Source: Spelaeicoccus albus (GTDB taxonomy: Bacteria > Actinomycetota > Actinomycetes > Actinomycetales > Brevibacteriaceae). Taken from it: DNA of 64,000 bases. Under the pieces are notes generated by a model. That model searched no databases and had not been told where the DNA came from. It saw only the letters and a list, made by a program, of their open reading frames with translations. The position numbers and the translations under genes were made by a program. Of the stretch, positions 52,777 through 61,392 are shown piece after piece. The DNA lies in assembly GCF_013409065.1 (NCBI RefSeq), contig NZ_JACBZP010000001.1:3544518-3608517 (forward strand), in the 5' to 3' direction. Within the stretch, counting starts at the first letter, position 1. Every line of letters begins with the position of its first letter.

Positions 52777-52782
52777 AATATA
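52777..52782 (-). promoter_or_regulatory. Candidate -10 box of the histidine kinase operon
   Basis: TATATT on the minus strand in the 137-bp gap to the TetR gene, 52 bp before the kinase ATG. It is preceded by GTG but lacks a convincing -35. Confidence 0.3.
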
Positions 52783-52861
52783 CACCCGTTTGTCAGCTAT
52801 TCGATTGGTTCCTATTTCATGGACCGCAATTCGAGTAATTCCATCGCGGCAGTCGAGTGTT

Positions 52862-53428
52862 TTAGCCGTCGATGAGCTTCGCCAACCGGCTGAACTCGGC
52901 GTTCACGTGCGCCGCGATCGAGCCGGCCGGATCGTCGTCCTCGATGCTTTGCGCGAAAGCGGTTTCGAAAACGGCGACGGCGACCCGGCCGAGCAGCCGC
53001 GCCGTCGCGTCGTCCGCACCGCGTTGCCGAAGCCCCTCAGTGGCCGCGCGTGCCACATCGGCCATCTTGGTGCGCTCTCGTTCTTGGAGCTCCCGGCTGC
53101 CGGCAATCACGACGCTGCGATCCTTGGCGCCCTCCACCTCGCGGAGCAATGCTTCGCCGACCTCGACAAGCGCGATCGTGACCGCTTGCAGGAGGTCGAG
53201 CGAGCCGTCGGCCGACGCCACGGCCTCCGTCAACGCCGGCGGTAGACGGTCGGAGCCGCCGAAGAACACTTCTCGCTTATCGGGAAAATATCGGAAGAAC
53301 GACCGCCGGGTCAGGCCGGCGCGCTCCGCGATTTGCGTGACGGTGACGGCGTCGTACCCGTGCTCGAGGCATAGCGCAATTGCTGCTGCCTTCAGACGCT
53401 CCTCCGCGCCCGGATCCCACCGTGCCAT
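52862..53428 (-). CDS. TetR-family transcriptional regulator
   Basis: 188 aa. The N-terminal helix-turn-helix (about 10-57) has ALCLEHGYDAVTVTQIAERAGLTRRSFFRYFPDKREVFF. The C-terminal helices form a ligand/dimer domain of no recognised type. It is divergent from the saccharopine-dehydrogenase-like gene. Two near-identical inverted repeats lie between them, so it probably represses itself and its neighbour. Confidence 0.92.
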   Translation of the reverse strand: MARWDPGAEERLKAAAIALCLEHGYDAVTVTQIAERAGLTRRSFFRYFPDKREVFFGGSDRLPPALTEAVASADGSLDLLQAVTIALVEVGEALLREVEGAKDRSVVIAGSRELQERERTKMADVARAATEGLRQRGADDATARLLGRVAVAVFETAFAQSIEDDDPAGSIAAHVNAEFSRLAKLIDG

Positions 53429-53444
53429 ACCTACACCCTACTTG

Positions 53445-53467
53445 GTGATGACACACAGTGTCACAGT
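53445..53467. promoter_or_regulatory. TetR operator O1 (candidate)
   Basis: GTGATGACACACAGTGTCACA: the core TGACAC-ACA-GTGTCA is a perfect inverted repeat, and the left flank matches O2. It ends 17 bp from the TetR start codon side of the gap. Confidence 0.6.
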
Positions 53468-53479
53468 CGTGGTATCGTA

Positions 53480-53502
53480 GTGATAACACAGAGTGTCATC
53501 AC
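53480..53502. promoter_or_regulatory. TetR operator O2 (candidate) and overlapping promoter
   Basis: GTGATAACAC and GTGTCATCAC (53,480-53,489 and 53,493-53,502) are inverted repeats with one mismatch around AGA. Its centre is 35 bp from that of O1. A plus-strand TGATAA at 53,481 lies 17 bp after GTGTCA at 53,458, so the operators would cover a promoter for the dehydrogenase-like gene. Confidence 0.6.
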
Positions 53503-53549
53503 TTGGAGAGTTGGGCCACTGAGGACACCCACCCGTCGAAAGGGAACTG

Positions 53550-54620
53550 ATGACCACACGCGAACTTTGGATCCTCGGCGGTACCGGCCGGATCGGGCGC
53601 GCTGTCGCGAGAATTCTGGACGCCGAAAGCAACGTCCCGATCGTGCTTGTCGGCCGTCATCGCGGGCGACTGGACGACGTCAGCACCTCGTTGGCGCGGC
53701 CGGCCCGCGTGGTGGTTTCCGACTCCCCCGCGAGCATTGCGGATCTGATTCGGGCACAACGACCGGCGGTGGTGGTGAACACTTTGGGCTCGTATGCGGA
53801 TTCGGGGGCGCCAATTGCCCGCGCATGCATGCCGGGAGGCCACTACGTGGATCTCGCAAACGACCTGACGTCGTTGCCGGCGTTGCTCGACCTCCACGAC
53901 GAGGCCGTAGCGGCGGACAGCACGTTGGTCACGGGCGCGGGGTTCGGCGTCCTCGGCACGGAAGCGGCCGTGGCAAAGCTGTGCGAGGGCCGCACCACGC
54001 CGAAATCCGTGCGCGTCGACGCACTGGGTTCCGTGGACACCGAAGCCGGGCTGCTGGGGCCGGCGTTCGCGGCGTCCATCATCGACGTTTTCACCACCGG
54101 CGGCAGGCAGTACCGGGACGGCAGGGTTGTGGCGACCCGGCTCGGCTCGCCCGCCCTGCGGGTCACGGCTCCGGACGGCTCGACAGTTCCGTGTGCCGGA
54201 TCGCCGTCCGGCGAATTGGTGGCCGCTCACCTGGTCAGCAGAGCGCCGGATGTCGTCGCGACTTCAGCCCTCATACCCACTTCGCCGGCTTTTCGCGCCG
54301 TACTGCCGGTCGCCGGCGTCCTGTTGAAGATCGGGGCCGTCCGCCGCATTCTGGCAAAGCGGCTCGCGGGCGTGCGCTTGAGCGCCAAACCGCGTCCGCG
54401 GCCGCATTCGTGGGGCCACGCCGTTGCGGAATGGCCGGACGGCGTTCGACGCGAATGCTGGCTGCAAGCCGGCGAGGCTATGGACTTCACCGCGACTGTC
54501 ACGGCTCTGGTCGCCGCGCGTTTGGCCGATGGACAGGCACCGACCGGTGCATACACGCCGGCGGGCGCGTTTGGCGCCGAGCTCGCTGTCGACGCCGGCG
54601 GCGAGTTCATTCTCCAGTGA
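53550..54620 (+). CDS. Saccharopine-dehydrogenase-like NAD(P)-binding oxidoreductase
   Basis: 356 aa. N-terminal Rossmann motif LGGTGRIGRAVA (about 9-20), VVVNTLGSYADSGAPIARACMPGGHYVDLAND, and a hydrophobic middle segment. This layout is that of the saccharopine dehydrogenase/trans-acting enoyl reductase-like group. The substrate cannot be read from the sequence. AAGGGAA lies four bases before the ATG. Controlled by the divergent TetR, it may act in detoxification. Confidence 0.8.
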   Translation: MTTRELWILGGTGRIGRAVARILDAESNVPIVLVGRHRGRLDDVSTSLARPARVVVSDSPASIADLIRAQRPAVVVNTLGSYADSGAPIARACMPGGHYVDLANDLTSLPALLDLHDEAVAADSTLVTGAGFGVLGTEAAVAKLCEGRTTPKSVRVDALGSVDTEAGLLGPAFAASIIDVFTTGGRQYRDGRVVATRLGSPALRVTAPDGSTVPCAGSPSGELVAAHLVSRAPDVVATSALIPTSPAFRAVLPVAGVLLKIGAVRRILAKRLAGVRLSAKPRPRPHSWGHAVAEWPDGVRRECWLQAGEAMDFTATVTALVAARLADGQAPTGAYTPAGAFGAELAVDAGGEFILQ

Positions 54621-54690
54621 CGCCGGGGCTTCCAATACACCAGATAAGCGGCGCGCAGGCTTCGACTCGTCGGTTGATGGCGGAAATCGA

Positions 54691-54719
54691 TTGTGCGAAT
54701 TCAAAATGCCGCGCATAGT
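54691..54719 (+). promoter_or_regulatory. Candidate leaderless promoter for the small PLDc_N-like gene
   Basis: TTGTGC (54,691-54,696), a 17-bp spacer, then CATAGT (54,714-54,719) ending 6 bp before ATG 54,726. No ribosome-binding site is present, consistent with a leaderless mRNA. Confidence 0.4.
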
Positions 54720-54725
54720 GAAGTG

Positions 54726-54953
54726 ATGGAATCGAAGCGCTGGGGCGACCTGGATCCTCGCGTCCGTCAAACACTCACGCTGGCCGGCTCCTTCGAGGCA
54801 GGCCTGAAGGTCGCCGCCTTAATCGATCTCGCACAGCGGCCCCGAACCGACATTCGAGGCTCGAAAGCGGCATGGGCGCTGGTACTGACTCTGGCCAATT
54901 CCGCCGGGATACTGCCCATCGTCTACTTCCTCCGTGGACGACGGACCACGTAG
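54726..54953 (+). CDS. Small membrane protein, PLDc_N-like
   Basis: 75 aa. A soluble start MESKRWGDLDPRVRQTLTLAGSFE leads into a hydrophobic region, then IRGSKAAWALVLTLANSAGILPIVYFLRGRR. The W...PIVYF.RGRR ending is typical of the small phospholipase-D-nuclease N-terminal (PLDc_N) membrane proteins common in actinobacteria. Function unknown. Confidence 0.7.
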   Translation: MESKRWGDLDPRVRQTLTLAGSFEAGLKVAALIDLAQRPRTDIRGSKAAWALVLTLANSAGILPIVYFLRGRRTT

Positions 54954-55068
54954 CCGGCAACCAAACGAGCCGGCAATCAAAGTAGCCGACAGCCGAAGTA
55001 CAAAACCGGATAACGAGCGGCCAATTTCGTCGGAGCTATTTGCCGCACCTACTCATTGGGGCATTGCC

Positions 55069-55602
55069 ATGTCACGACTCAATCGACTGCTGTACCTGAT
55101 CGCCCTCACGTGTGCGGCGCTGATCTTCGGCCTCACGCTGTCGCACGTGCTGGCTGCTCCGGGGAGCCTCGGGCTGTCCGGGTCGCAGTGGCTGGCTGTG
55201 CAGCACACGTTTTACGGCGGGTTCGCCATAGTCGGCGCTGCGGCGGAAGTCGTCGGCCTGATCACAAGCGGCATCCTGACCGCCACGGCCCTGACGGCAT
55301 CCATCAAGAGAACGCGTCACGTCGTCGGTGCCGCTGCACCGCTTGTTGCCGCGCTGTGTTTTCTCGGAACGCTCGCCGCGTACTGGATCGGCAATCGGCC
55401 GGCGAATGCCAAGATCGCCACGTGGACCACCGCCACTCTTCCGCCGGACTGGACCGATTATCGAGCGGCCTGGGAACTCGCGCACGCCGTCTCTGCCGCA
55501 TTCGGAGCAGTGGCGTTCTTCGTCTTGGCAATAGTTCTCATGCACCGCATTGCTCATGCACCGCAAGCGCCGCGCGGGTCCGCCGGGCCTATCGGCGAGT
55601 GA
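55069..55602 (+). CDS. DUF1772-like four-helix membrane protein
   Basis: 177 aa with four hydrophobic helices (about 7-25, 43-70, 82-105, 148-167). HVLAAPGSLGLSGSQWLAVQHTFYGGFA and DWTDYRAAWELAHAVSAAFGA resemble DUF1772/anthrone-oxygenase-like membrane proteins, but I am not sure of the family. ATG 55,069 is chosen because the helix starts directly after it. Its end overlaps the convergent cytochrome b561-like gene by 14 bp. Confidence 0.65.
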   Translation: MSRLNRLLYLIALTCAALIFGLTLSHVLAAPGSLGLSGSQWLAVQHTFYGGFAIVGAAAEVVGLITSGILTATALTASIKRTRHVVGAAAPLVAALCFLGTLAAYWIGNRPANAKIATWTTATLPPDWTDYRAAWELAHAVSAAFGAVAFFVLAIVLMHRIAHAPQAPRGSAGPIGE

Positions 55603-56533
55603 CCTTGCCGGTCAGCTCCGCCAGGGAACGCATGAAGATCGGCCTTGCCGCGATCCAGCCGGCAATGACGACTATCAAGGTCACGACGAACAGTGCGAAT
55701 CCCCACCAGCTCAAGCTGCCTTCCGGCTGATTGCTGAACATGTAGTTGAGGTTGTGCCGCATGCCGGTCGTGAATACCAGGAATACGTGGATGACGATGA
55801 ACACGACGTAGTAGAACATCACCGGCAGGTGGATGGCGCGGGCCAGGGCCGCCGGGTAGACCCGGTTGATCTTCCACGTCGGTGACCACACGGGCGACAT
55901 CCGGATTCCGGTGACGGCGGCCAACGGCGCGGCGATGAAGATCGTGACGAAGTACGCAAGCACTTGCAGAGCGTTGTAGTTGGTCCACGCCGTCTCGACC
56001 GGCCAGTTGAACGACAAGTACTGAAGTCCGGCGGACCATGCGTTCGGGATGATGTCCCAATGGATCGGCACGACGCGGAGCCAGGATCCCGAGATGAAGA
56101 GCAACACGATAAAGACGACGCCGTTGAGCACCCACAGGAAATCGACCGACAGATGCAACCACAAATACAAGCTCATCTTGGTCGGCGAACCCTTGGTTTT
56201 GAACCGCCCCTTGTTGTTACGGGTCCAGAAAGCCTCGGGCTTCGTCTGTGAATGCACCAGCCATCCGGACCGGATGAGCAACACGATGAAGAAGATGTTC
56301 AACGCGTGCTGCCATTGAATGAACCCGGCGAAGCCCTCCGGCGAATCGGCGGGTAATTCCGATTTGCCCGGATAGTTTTCAAGGAAGCTGTGGCCGGCGT
56401 CCGAGCCGAGATACCACCGGGATGCAATTGACGCCGCAGCCAATACGACGATCACGAGAGGGACTATCCACACCAGCTTGAACCACGGGGACTCCCGGAA
56501 CCCCGATTTTTTCGACTTTGCGGTCTGAGCCAT
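55589..56533 (-). CDS. Cytochrome b561-like membrane protein
   Basis: 314 aa with six hydrophobic helices. Candidate haem ligands are His in IQWQHALNIFFIV, LWLHLSVDFLWV, ARAIHLPVMFYY and VFIVIHVFLVF, as in Ni-Fe-hydrogenase/formate-dehydrogenase-type b-cytochromes. A soluble region between helices 1 and 2 (ENYPGKSELPADSPEGFAG) lies outside. No partner oxidoreductase is encoded next to it, so its electron donor is unknown. ATG 56,533; longer readings are not supported. Confidence 0.82.
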   Translation of the reverse strand: MAQTAKSKKSGFRESPWFKLVWIVPLVIVVLAAASIASRWYLGSDAGHSFLENYPGKSELPADSPEGFAGFIQWQHALNIFFIVLLIRSGWLVHSQTKPEAFWTRNNKGRFKTKGSPTKMSLYLWLHLSVDFLWVLNGVVFIVLLFISGSWLRVVPIHWDIIPNAWSAGLQYLSFNWPVETAWTNYNALQVLAYFVTIFIAAPLAAVTGIRMSPVWSPTWKINRVYPAALARAIHLPVMFYYVVFIVIHVFLVFTTGMRHNLNYMFSNQPEGSLSWWGFALFVVTLIVVIAGWIAARPIFMRSLAELTGKVTRR

Positions 56534-56753
56534 CGTGCTTCGCGTTCTCCTTCGGTGTGCCGGGACGTCGACGCTCGAACGCCCGGTAGCTGGCAAGGTG
56601 ATGCATCGGCATTACCGTTCGGGGATCACTCTATCGTTCCGCGGGCCTTCTCGCCGCCCTCGGTGGCGGCGGGAATTAGCCGTAGAACGCAGCCGTTACA
56701 GATTTAAATACGTTTGCATGAACATCCGCAGCTTCGGCACGTGAAAGGAACCC

Positions 56754-57800
56754 ATGTCCGAGACATCGAGTCCCACTTCCATCGAGCTCGGCCTCGACAC
56801 ATTCGGTGATGCGTATACGGGGCCGGACGGCGAGCTGCTTCCCGGCGCCGCGGTCATCCGGGACGTCGTCGAGCAGGCTGCGCTGGCCGATCGGGTCGGC
56901 GTCGATTTCATCGGCGTCGGCGAGCATCACCGCCCCGATCTGACTGTGAGCGCGCCGGACGTCGTGCTGGCCGCCATTGCGGGCCGGACGTCGCGGATCC
57001 GCCTCGGCTCCGCCGTCACCGTGCTCAGCTCGGATGATCCGGTGCGCGTGTTCGAACGATTTTCGACGCTGGACGCCGTGTCTTCCGGCCGTGCCGAGGT
57101 CATCATCGGCCGCGGCTCGTTCATTGAGTCGTTCCCGCTGTTCGGCTACGACCTCGGGGACTACGAGACACTGTTCAACGAAAAACTCGATTTGTTCTCG
57201 CAGTTGCTCGAAGAAAAACCCGTCACCTGGTCGGGCACCATGCGAGCGCCGCTGAGTGGTCAGGAGTTGTACCCGAAAACGGAGTCCGGCAGGCTGCGCG
57301 CCTGGATTGGGGTGGGCGGCAGCCCGGAATCGGTCATCCGGTCCGTCAAGTATCGGATTCCGATGATGTTGGCAATCATCGGCGGCGACCCGACGCGGTT
57401 CGCTCCGTACGTCGATCTCTATCACCGTGCTCAAAACGAGCTCGGCGTCCCGGCCATGCCGCTCGGCGCCCATTCGCCCGGACACATTGCCGAAACTGAT
57501 GAGCAGGCTCGCGAAGAACTGTGGCCGCACTATAAGACGATGCAGGATCGGATCGGCGCCGAGCGCGGCTGGCCGCCGGCGACCCGCGCCGGATTCGAAT
57601 CCGAAGCCGAGCACGGCTCGCAATACGTCGGATCGCCCGAGACCGTGGCACGGCGCATTGCGGCGACTGTCACCACTCTCGGCCTCGACCGTTTTGACCT
57701 GAAATACGCAAACGGGCCAATGCCGCACGATCAGCTGATGACGAGCATCGAGCTCTACGGCACACGCGTCATCCCATTGGTGCGCGAATTGCTCGCGTAG
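56754..57800 (+). CDS. Luciferase-like (flavin-dependent) monooxygenase
   Basis: 348 aa TIM-barrel protein of the bacterial luciferase superfamily. GVDFIGVGEHHRPDLTVSAPDVVLAAIAGRTSRIRLGSAVTVLSSDDPVRVFERFSTLDAVSSGRAEVIIGRG covers the family signature. It would use FMNH2 or F420H2; which one cannot be read. AAAGGAA lies before the ATG. The 220-bp divergent gap with the cytochrome gene shows no clear operator. Confidence 0.88.
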   Translation: MSETSSPTSIELGLDTFGDAYTGPDGELLPGAAVIRDVVEQAALADRVGVDFIGVGEHHRPDLTVSAPDVVLAAIAGRTSRIRLGSAVTVLSSDDPVRVFERFSTLDAVSSGRAEVIIGRGSFIESFPLFGYDLGDYETLFNEKLDLFSQLLEEKPVTWSGTMRAPLSGQELYPKTESGRLRAWIGVGGSPESVIRSVKYRIPMMLAIIGGDPTRFAPYVDLYHRAQNELGVPAMPLGAHSPGHIAETDEQAREELWPHYKTMQDRIGAERGWPPATRAGFESEAEHGSQYVGSPETVARRIAATVTTLGLDRFDLKYANGPMPHDQLMTSIELYGTRVIPLVRELLA

Positions 57801-57808
57801 TCGACGAC

Positions 57809-57814
57809 TATAAT
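57809..57814 (+). promoter_or_regulatory. Candidate -10 box of the gamma-carbonic-anhydrase-like gene
   Basis: Perfect TATAAT, 11 bp before ATG 57,826, which would leave a leader of about five bases. No ribosome-binding site is present and the -35 is weak. Confidence 0.4.
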
Positions 57815-57825
57815 CGGTTTCCATC

Positions 57826-58434
57826 ATGCCGACCTACGAACACCGAGGACGACGGCCGGTCGTGCACCCGACCGCGTACGTCGCCCCAACGGCAGTGCTG
57901 TGCGGAGACGTGCAGATCGGTGCCGAGTCTCGGATCCTCTTCGGCGCCGTCGTCAGCGCCGAGGACGGACGCGTACGGATCGGCAGTCACTGCGTCGTCA
58001 TGGAAAATGCGCTCGTCCGTGGCCGCTCGGAGCATCCGGTCGACATCGCCGACAACGTCTTGGTCGGCCCGCACGCCCATATCAACGGCGCCTCGGTCGC
58101 CGAGGGGTGCTTCCTGGCCACCGGAAGCTCGCTGTTCCCCGGTTCCGTTCTTGCCCCGAACGTCGAGGTGCGCATTCATGGCGTAGTCCATGCCAATACA
58201 TCGGTCGCCGAGGGTTCTGTCGTCCCGATCGGTTGGATAGCGGTCGGCAGTCCGGCGCGGATTCTTCCGCCCGACAGACACGACGAGATCTGGTCGATCC
58301 AGCAGGGTCTCGACTTCCCCGGCACTGTGTACGGCGTCGATCGTGAGACGACGGCAGCCGACCTGATGGATCAACAATCGCGCTGGTACGGAGCGCACAA
58401 AAACGACCAGCGGATTGCCAGACACGACGCGTAG
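57826..58434 (+). CDS. Gamma-carbonic-anhydrase-like hexapeptide-repeat protein
   Basis: 202 aa left-handed beta-helix built from hexapeptide repeats (AYVAPTAVLCGDVQIGAESRILFGAVVSAE onward), with a C-terminal helix. His residues SRSEHP-like, GPHAHING and RIHGVVHAN could supply metal ligands as in gamma-carbonic anhydrases or PaaY-type thioesterases, but the exact triad is not certain. Role inferred only. Confidence 0.75.
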   Translation: MPTYEHRGRRPVVHPTAYVAPTAVLCGDVQIGAESRILFGAVVSAEDGRVRIGSHCVVMENALVRGRSEHPVDIADNVLVGPHAHINGASVAEGCFLATGSSLFPGSVLAPNVEVRIHGVVHANTSVAEGSVVPIGWIAVGSPARILPPDRHDEIWSIQQGLDFPGTVYGVDRETTAADLMDQQSRWYGAHKNDQRIARHDA

Positions 58435-58473
58435 ACTGGCCGGCAAGAAGCGCCGGGTATCGGGGGATTGTCC

Positions 58474-59535
58474 ATGAACAGGAAAATTTTGAAATGGCTG
58501 CCGGTCGCCGTGGTTCCGATGGTGATCGCCGGCGGCACGTTGGCGGCGCATGCCTCGCCCGATGAGAACTTGCCGGCGAAGACTCCCGAACAAGTGCTCA
58601 CGCTTGCCCAAAAGGCGCAGCCACAGCCGTTTTCCGGCCAATTCACCCAAACGTCGAATCTTGGGCTCCCGTCCCTGCCGCAAAGCGACCAAGGCTCCCA
58701 CTCACGGCTTTCCGAGGCGTTGGATCTGGCCACCGGCACCCACCAAGCGCGCGTGTACGTCGGCGGGCCCCGGAAGTCACGCGTCCAAGTGCTCGACAAA
58801 CTGGCCGAACGCGATGTGGTGCGCAACGGCCGCACGGTCTGGGCGTACGACTCCGCCAAGCAGGCCGCCACGCGCGTCACCCTGCCGGCAGCGCAGCAGC
58901 CGTCCGGCAAGCACGCTGCGAGCCCTTCATCGCCGGAGAAGTCGGCAAAGAAGTTCCTGGCAAACGTGTCCCCCACGACAAGGGTGCAACTGGGCAACGA
59001 CACCACGGTCGCCGGGCGCTCGGCTTACGATCTCGTGTTGACGCCGCGCACATCGAAGACCTTGATCGGTTCGGTCTCCATCGCAGTCGATGCGAAGACC
59101 GGGATGGCGTTGAGCGTGGCAGTCACGGCGCGCGGGAACGAGACGCCCGCCGTTAAGACGGCGTTCACGTCGTTGAAGCTCCAAGCACCGGCTGCCGGCC
59201 GCTTCAATTTCACCCCGCCGGAGGGCACCAAGGTCCGGACCAAGCGTCTCAAGAACCACTCGCACGAACGGGCGACAAAGCACGACGAGGCGACAACGAT
59301 CGGGCACGGCTGGACATCGATTGTGGAGATTCCAGCCGGAAATCTGCCCGGCAAGAGCCCGGGCGCCACGAACGCAAAGGCGTCGCAGGCCGCGTCCCTG
59401 TCCGCGCTGACGAAGAAGGTCGACGGAGGCCGGCTGTTCAGTTCGTCCCTCGTGAATGTGCTGCTGACGAACGATGGCCGGGTCTTGGCCGGCGCCGTGC
59501 CGGCAAGCGCATTGCAAGCGGCCGCCGCTCAGTGA
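58474..59535 (+). CDS. Secreted LolA/RseB-like protein
   Basis: 353 aa. A signal peptide (KILKWLPVAVVPMVIAGGTLAAHA) is followed by a beta-rich region with FSGQFTQTSNLG, ARVYVGGPRKSRVQVLDKLAERDVVRNGRTVWAYDS, the fold of LolA/RseB-like lipid-binding sensors. No lipobox is present. ATG 58,474 is set by GGGGGA six bases upstream. It overlaps the ABC ATPase gene by 4 bp, so it may serve as the exporter's extracellular partner or sensor. Confidence 0.72.
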   Translation: MNRKILKWLPVAVVPMVIAGGTLAAHASPDENLPAKTPEQVLTLAQKAQPQPFSGQFTQTSNLGLPSLPQSDQGSHSRLSEALDLATGTHQARVYVGGPRKSRVQVLDKLAERDVVRNGRTVWAYDSAKQAATRVTLPAAQQPSGKHAASPSSPEKSAKKFLANVSPTTRVQLGNDTTVAGRSAYDLVLTPRTSKTLIGSVSIAVDAKTGMALSVAVTARGNETPAVKTAFTSLKLQAPAAGRFNFTPPEGTKVRTKRLKNHSHERATKHDEATTIGHGWTSIVEIPAGNLPGKSPGATNAKASQAASLSALTKKVDGGRLFSSSLVNVLLTNDGRVLAGAVPASALQAAAAQ

Positions 59536-60512
59536 ACGCCGCGCCGTCCGACCTCGCCATCCGGACCCGCGGGCTGAGCAAGCGCTTCGGAGGCCGTGCG
59601 GCGGTCGACCGGATCGACCTGTCGGTGCCGCGCGGCAGTGTATTCGGCTTTCTCGGGCCGAACGGCTCCGGCAAGACGACAACTATTCGCATGCTGCTCG
59701 GGCTGATCGAAGCCTCCGACGGCGAGATCGACGTGCTCGGCCACGAGGTTCCGCGCGGCCTGCACCGGGTACTCCCCCGCGTTGGCGCTCTCGTCGAAGG
59801 CCCGGCGTTCTATCCGTTCCTTTCCGGGACGGCGAATTTGCGCCGGCTCGACTCGGCCGACAGTTTTGCCGTCCGGTCCACGCGCAATGCGCGCATTGGT
59901 GCGGCGATCGACCGCGTCGGCCTCTCCCACGCCGCATCGAAGAAGGTGCACGCGTATTCGCTCGGGATGAAACAGCGCCTCGGCATTGCTCACGCCTTGG
60001 GTGATGCGCACAATCTGCTGGTGCTCGACGAGCCTACGAACGGCCTGGATCCGCAGGGAACCCGCGAGGTGCGCTCGTTGATCCGTTCGCTGGCCGGTGA
60101 GGGAACCACTGTTTTCGTGTCGAGCCATTTGCTGGCCGAAATCGAGCAGATGTGCACGCACGCCGCAATCATGAGTTCGGGCCGTCTCGTTGCGCAAGGC
60201 ACTCTCGACGAACTCCGGCAGGCCGGCACCGCGCGGATACGCCTCGAGACGCCGGACGACGCGCCGGCACGCCGGGTGCTCGCATCGCTCGGGCTTGAGG
60301 TCGCGCCGTCCGGAGCATCCGGCGGGCCCGGCGATTTCGCGGATTTCGGCGGATCGGTCACGGCGGCCGTCTCCGCCGACGTGGCGCCGGAAACGATAGT
60401 TGCGTCATTGGTGGAGGCCGGCGTGCGGGTGCGTGGTTTCGAGGTCCGCAGCGAAAGCCTCGAGGACAGGTTCGTCGAGTTGACCGGTGAGGGATTCAAT
60501 GTCGCCGGATGA
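59532..60512 (+). CDS. ABC exporter ATP-binding protein
   Basis: 326 aa. Walker A GPNGSGKTT, Q-loop ALVEGPAFYPFL, signature YSLGMKQRLGIAHAL, Walker B LLVLDEPTNGLDP and the H-loop FVSSHLLAEIEQ. A C-terminal extension of about 90 residues is typical of DrrA/antibiotic or lipid exporters. The GTG start overlaps the previous stop (GTGA). The permease gene starts 14 bp before its end. Confidence 0.92.
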   Translation: MNAAPSDLAIRTRGLSKRFGGRAAVDRIDLSVPRGSVFGFLGPNGSGKTTTIRMLLGLIEASDGEIDVLGHEVPRGLHRVLPRVGALVEGPAFYPFLSGTANLRRLDSADSFAVRSTRNARIGAAIDRVGLSHAASKKVHAYSLGMKQRLGIAHALGDAHNLLVLDEPTNGLDPQGTREVRSLIRSLAGEGTTVFVSSHLLAEIEQMCTHAAIMSSGRLVAQGTLDELRQAGTARIRLETPDDAPARRVLASLGLEVAPSGASGGPGDFADFGGSVTAAVSADVAPETIVASLVEAGVRVRGFEVRSESLEDRFVELTGEGFNVAG

Positions 60513-61371
60513 TCCGTTCACGACCGGCGACGCCCGGCCGGCAGCGGCCCGGCACGGCGGCCGGGCTCTCGTGGCCAGCGAGATCGGGTTCGTTTTTCGG
60601 CGGCGCCGCACGTGGGCAATGCTTGCCGCGCTGGCGTTGATTCCGGTACTGATCGGCGTGGTCGTGCGCGTGACGTCGTCCGGGCCGCCGGCCGGGCGCG
60701 GCCCGCAGTTCCTGTCGCAGATCACCGACAACGGGCTGTTCGTCGGGTTGACCGCCCTTGTCGTGTCGATACCGCTCTTCCTGCCGCTGACGGTCGGCGT
60801 GGTCGCCGGGGACACGATCGCCGGCGAAGCCGGGGCCGGCACGCTCCGCTACTTATTGGTGGCCCCGGCCGGCCGTGTGCGCCTGCTCGGCGTCAAATAC
60901 ATCGGTGCCGCGGTATTCTGCCTCAGCGCGGTGTTGGCCGTCGTCGTGGCCGGAACCGTCATCGGGCTCATCCTGTTCCCGGTCGGGCCGGTGCCGTTGT
61001 TGTCGGGCGAGACGATTTCGGTGGCGCAGTCGTTGGGCAGGTTGCTGCTGGTGGCGGCTTTCGTCTGCGTGTCGTTGCTCGGCATGACCGCCATCGGGCT
61101 GTTCATTTCGACCTTGACCGACGTGCCTGTTGGCGCGATGGCGGCCACGATAGTACTGGCAGTCGTCTCGCAGGTGCTGGATTCGCTGCCGCAGTTGTCG
61201 TGGCTGCATCCATGGCTCTTTTCGCACTATTGGCTGGAGTTCGCCGGTCTGTTGCGGTCGCCGATCTCGTGGGATGCGTTTGGCGCGAATTCGCTGTTGC
61301 AGCTGGGGTACATCGCCATGTTCGGCGCACTGGCCTATGCCCGATTCACGACGAAGGATGTGCTGTCGTAA
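60499..61371 (+). CDS. ABC-2-type permease
   Basis: 290 aa with six hydrophobic helices and an extracytoplasmic loop after the first (SSGPPAGRGPQFLSQITDN). GDTIAGEAGAGTLRYLLVAPAGRVRLLGVKY is the conserved cytoplasmic segment of ABC-2 permeases. ATG 60,499 has GAGGGA upstream. With the ATPase it forms a small exporter for an unknown substrate. Confidence 0.88.
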   Translation: MSPDDPFTTGDARPAAARHGGRALVASEIGFVFRRRRTWAMLAALALIPVLIGVVVRVTSSGPPAGRGPQFLSQITDNGLFVGLTALVVSIPLFLPLTVGVVAGDTIAGEAGAGTLRYLLVAPAGRVRLLGVKYIGAAVFCLSAVLAVVVAGTVIGLILFPVGPVPLLSGETISVAQSLGRLLLVAAFVCVSLLGMTAIGLFISTLTDVPVGAMAATIVLAVVSQVLDSLPQLSWLHPWLFSHYWLEFAGLLRSPISWDAFGANSLLQLGYIAMFGALAYARFTTKDVLS

Positions 61372-61392
61372 CCGGCACTATAGTCTGACGGC

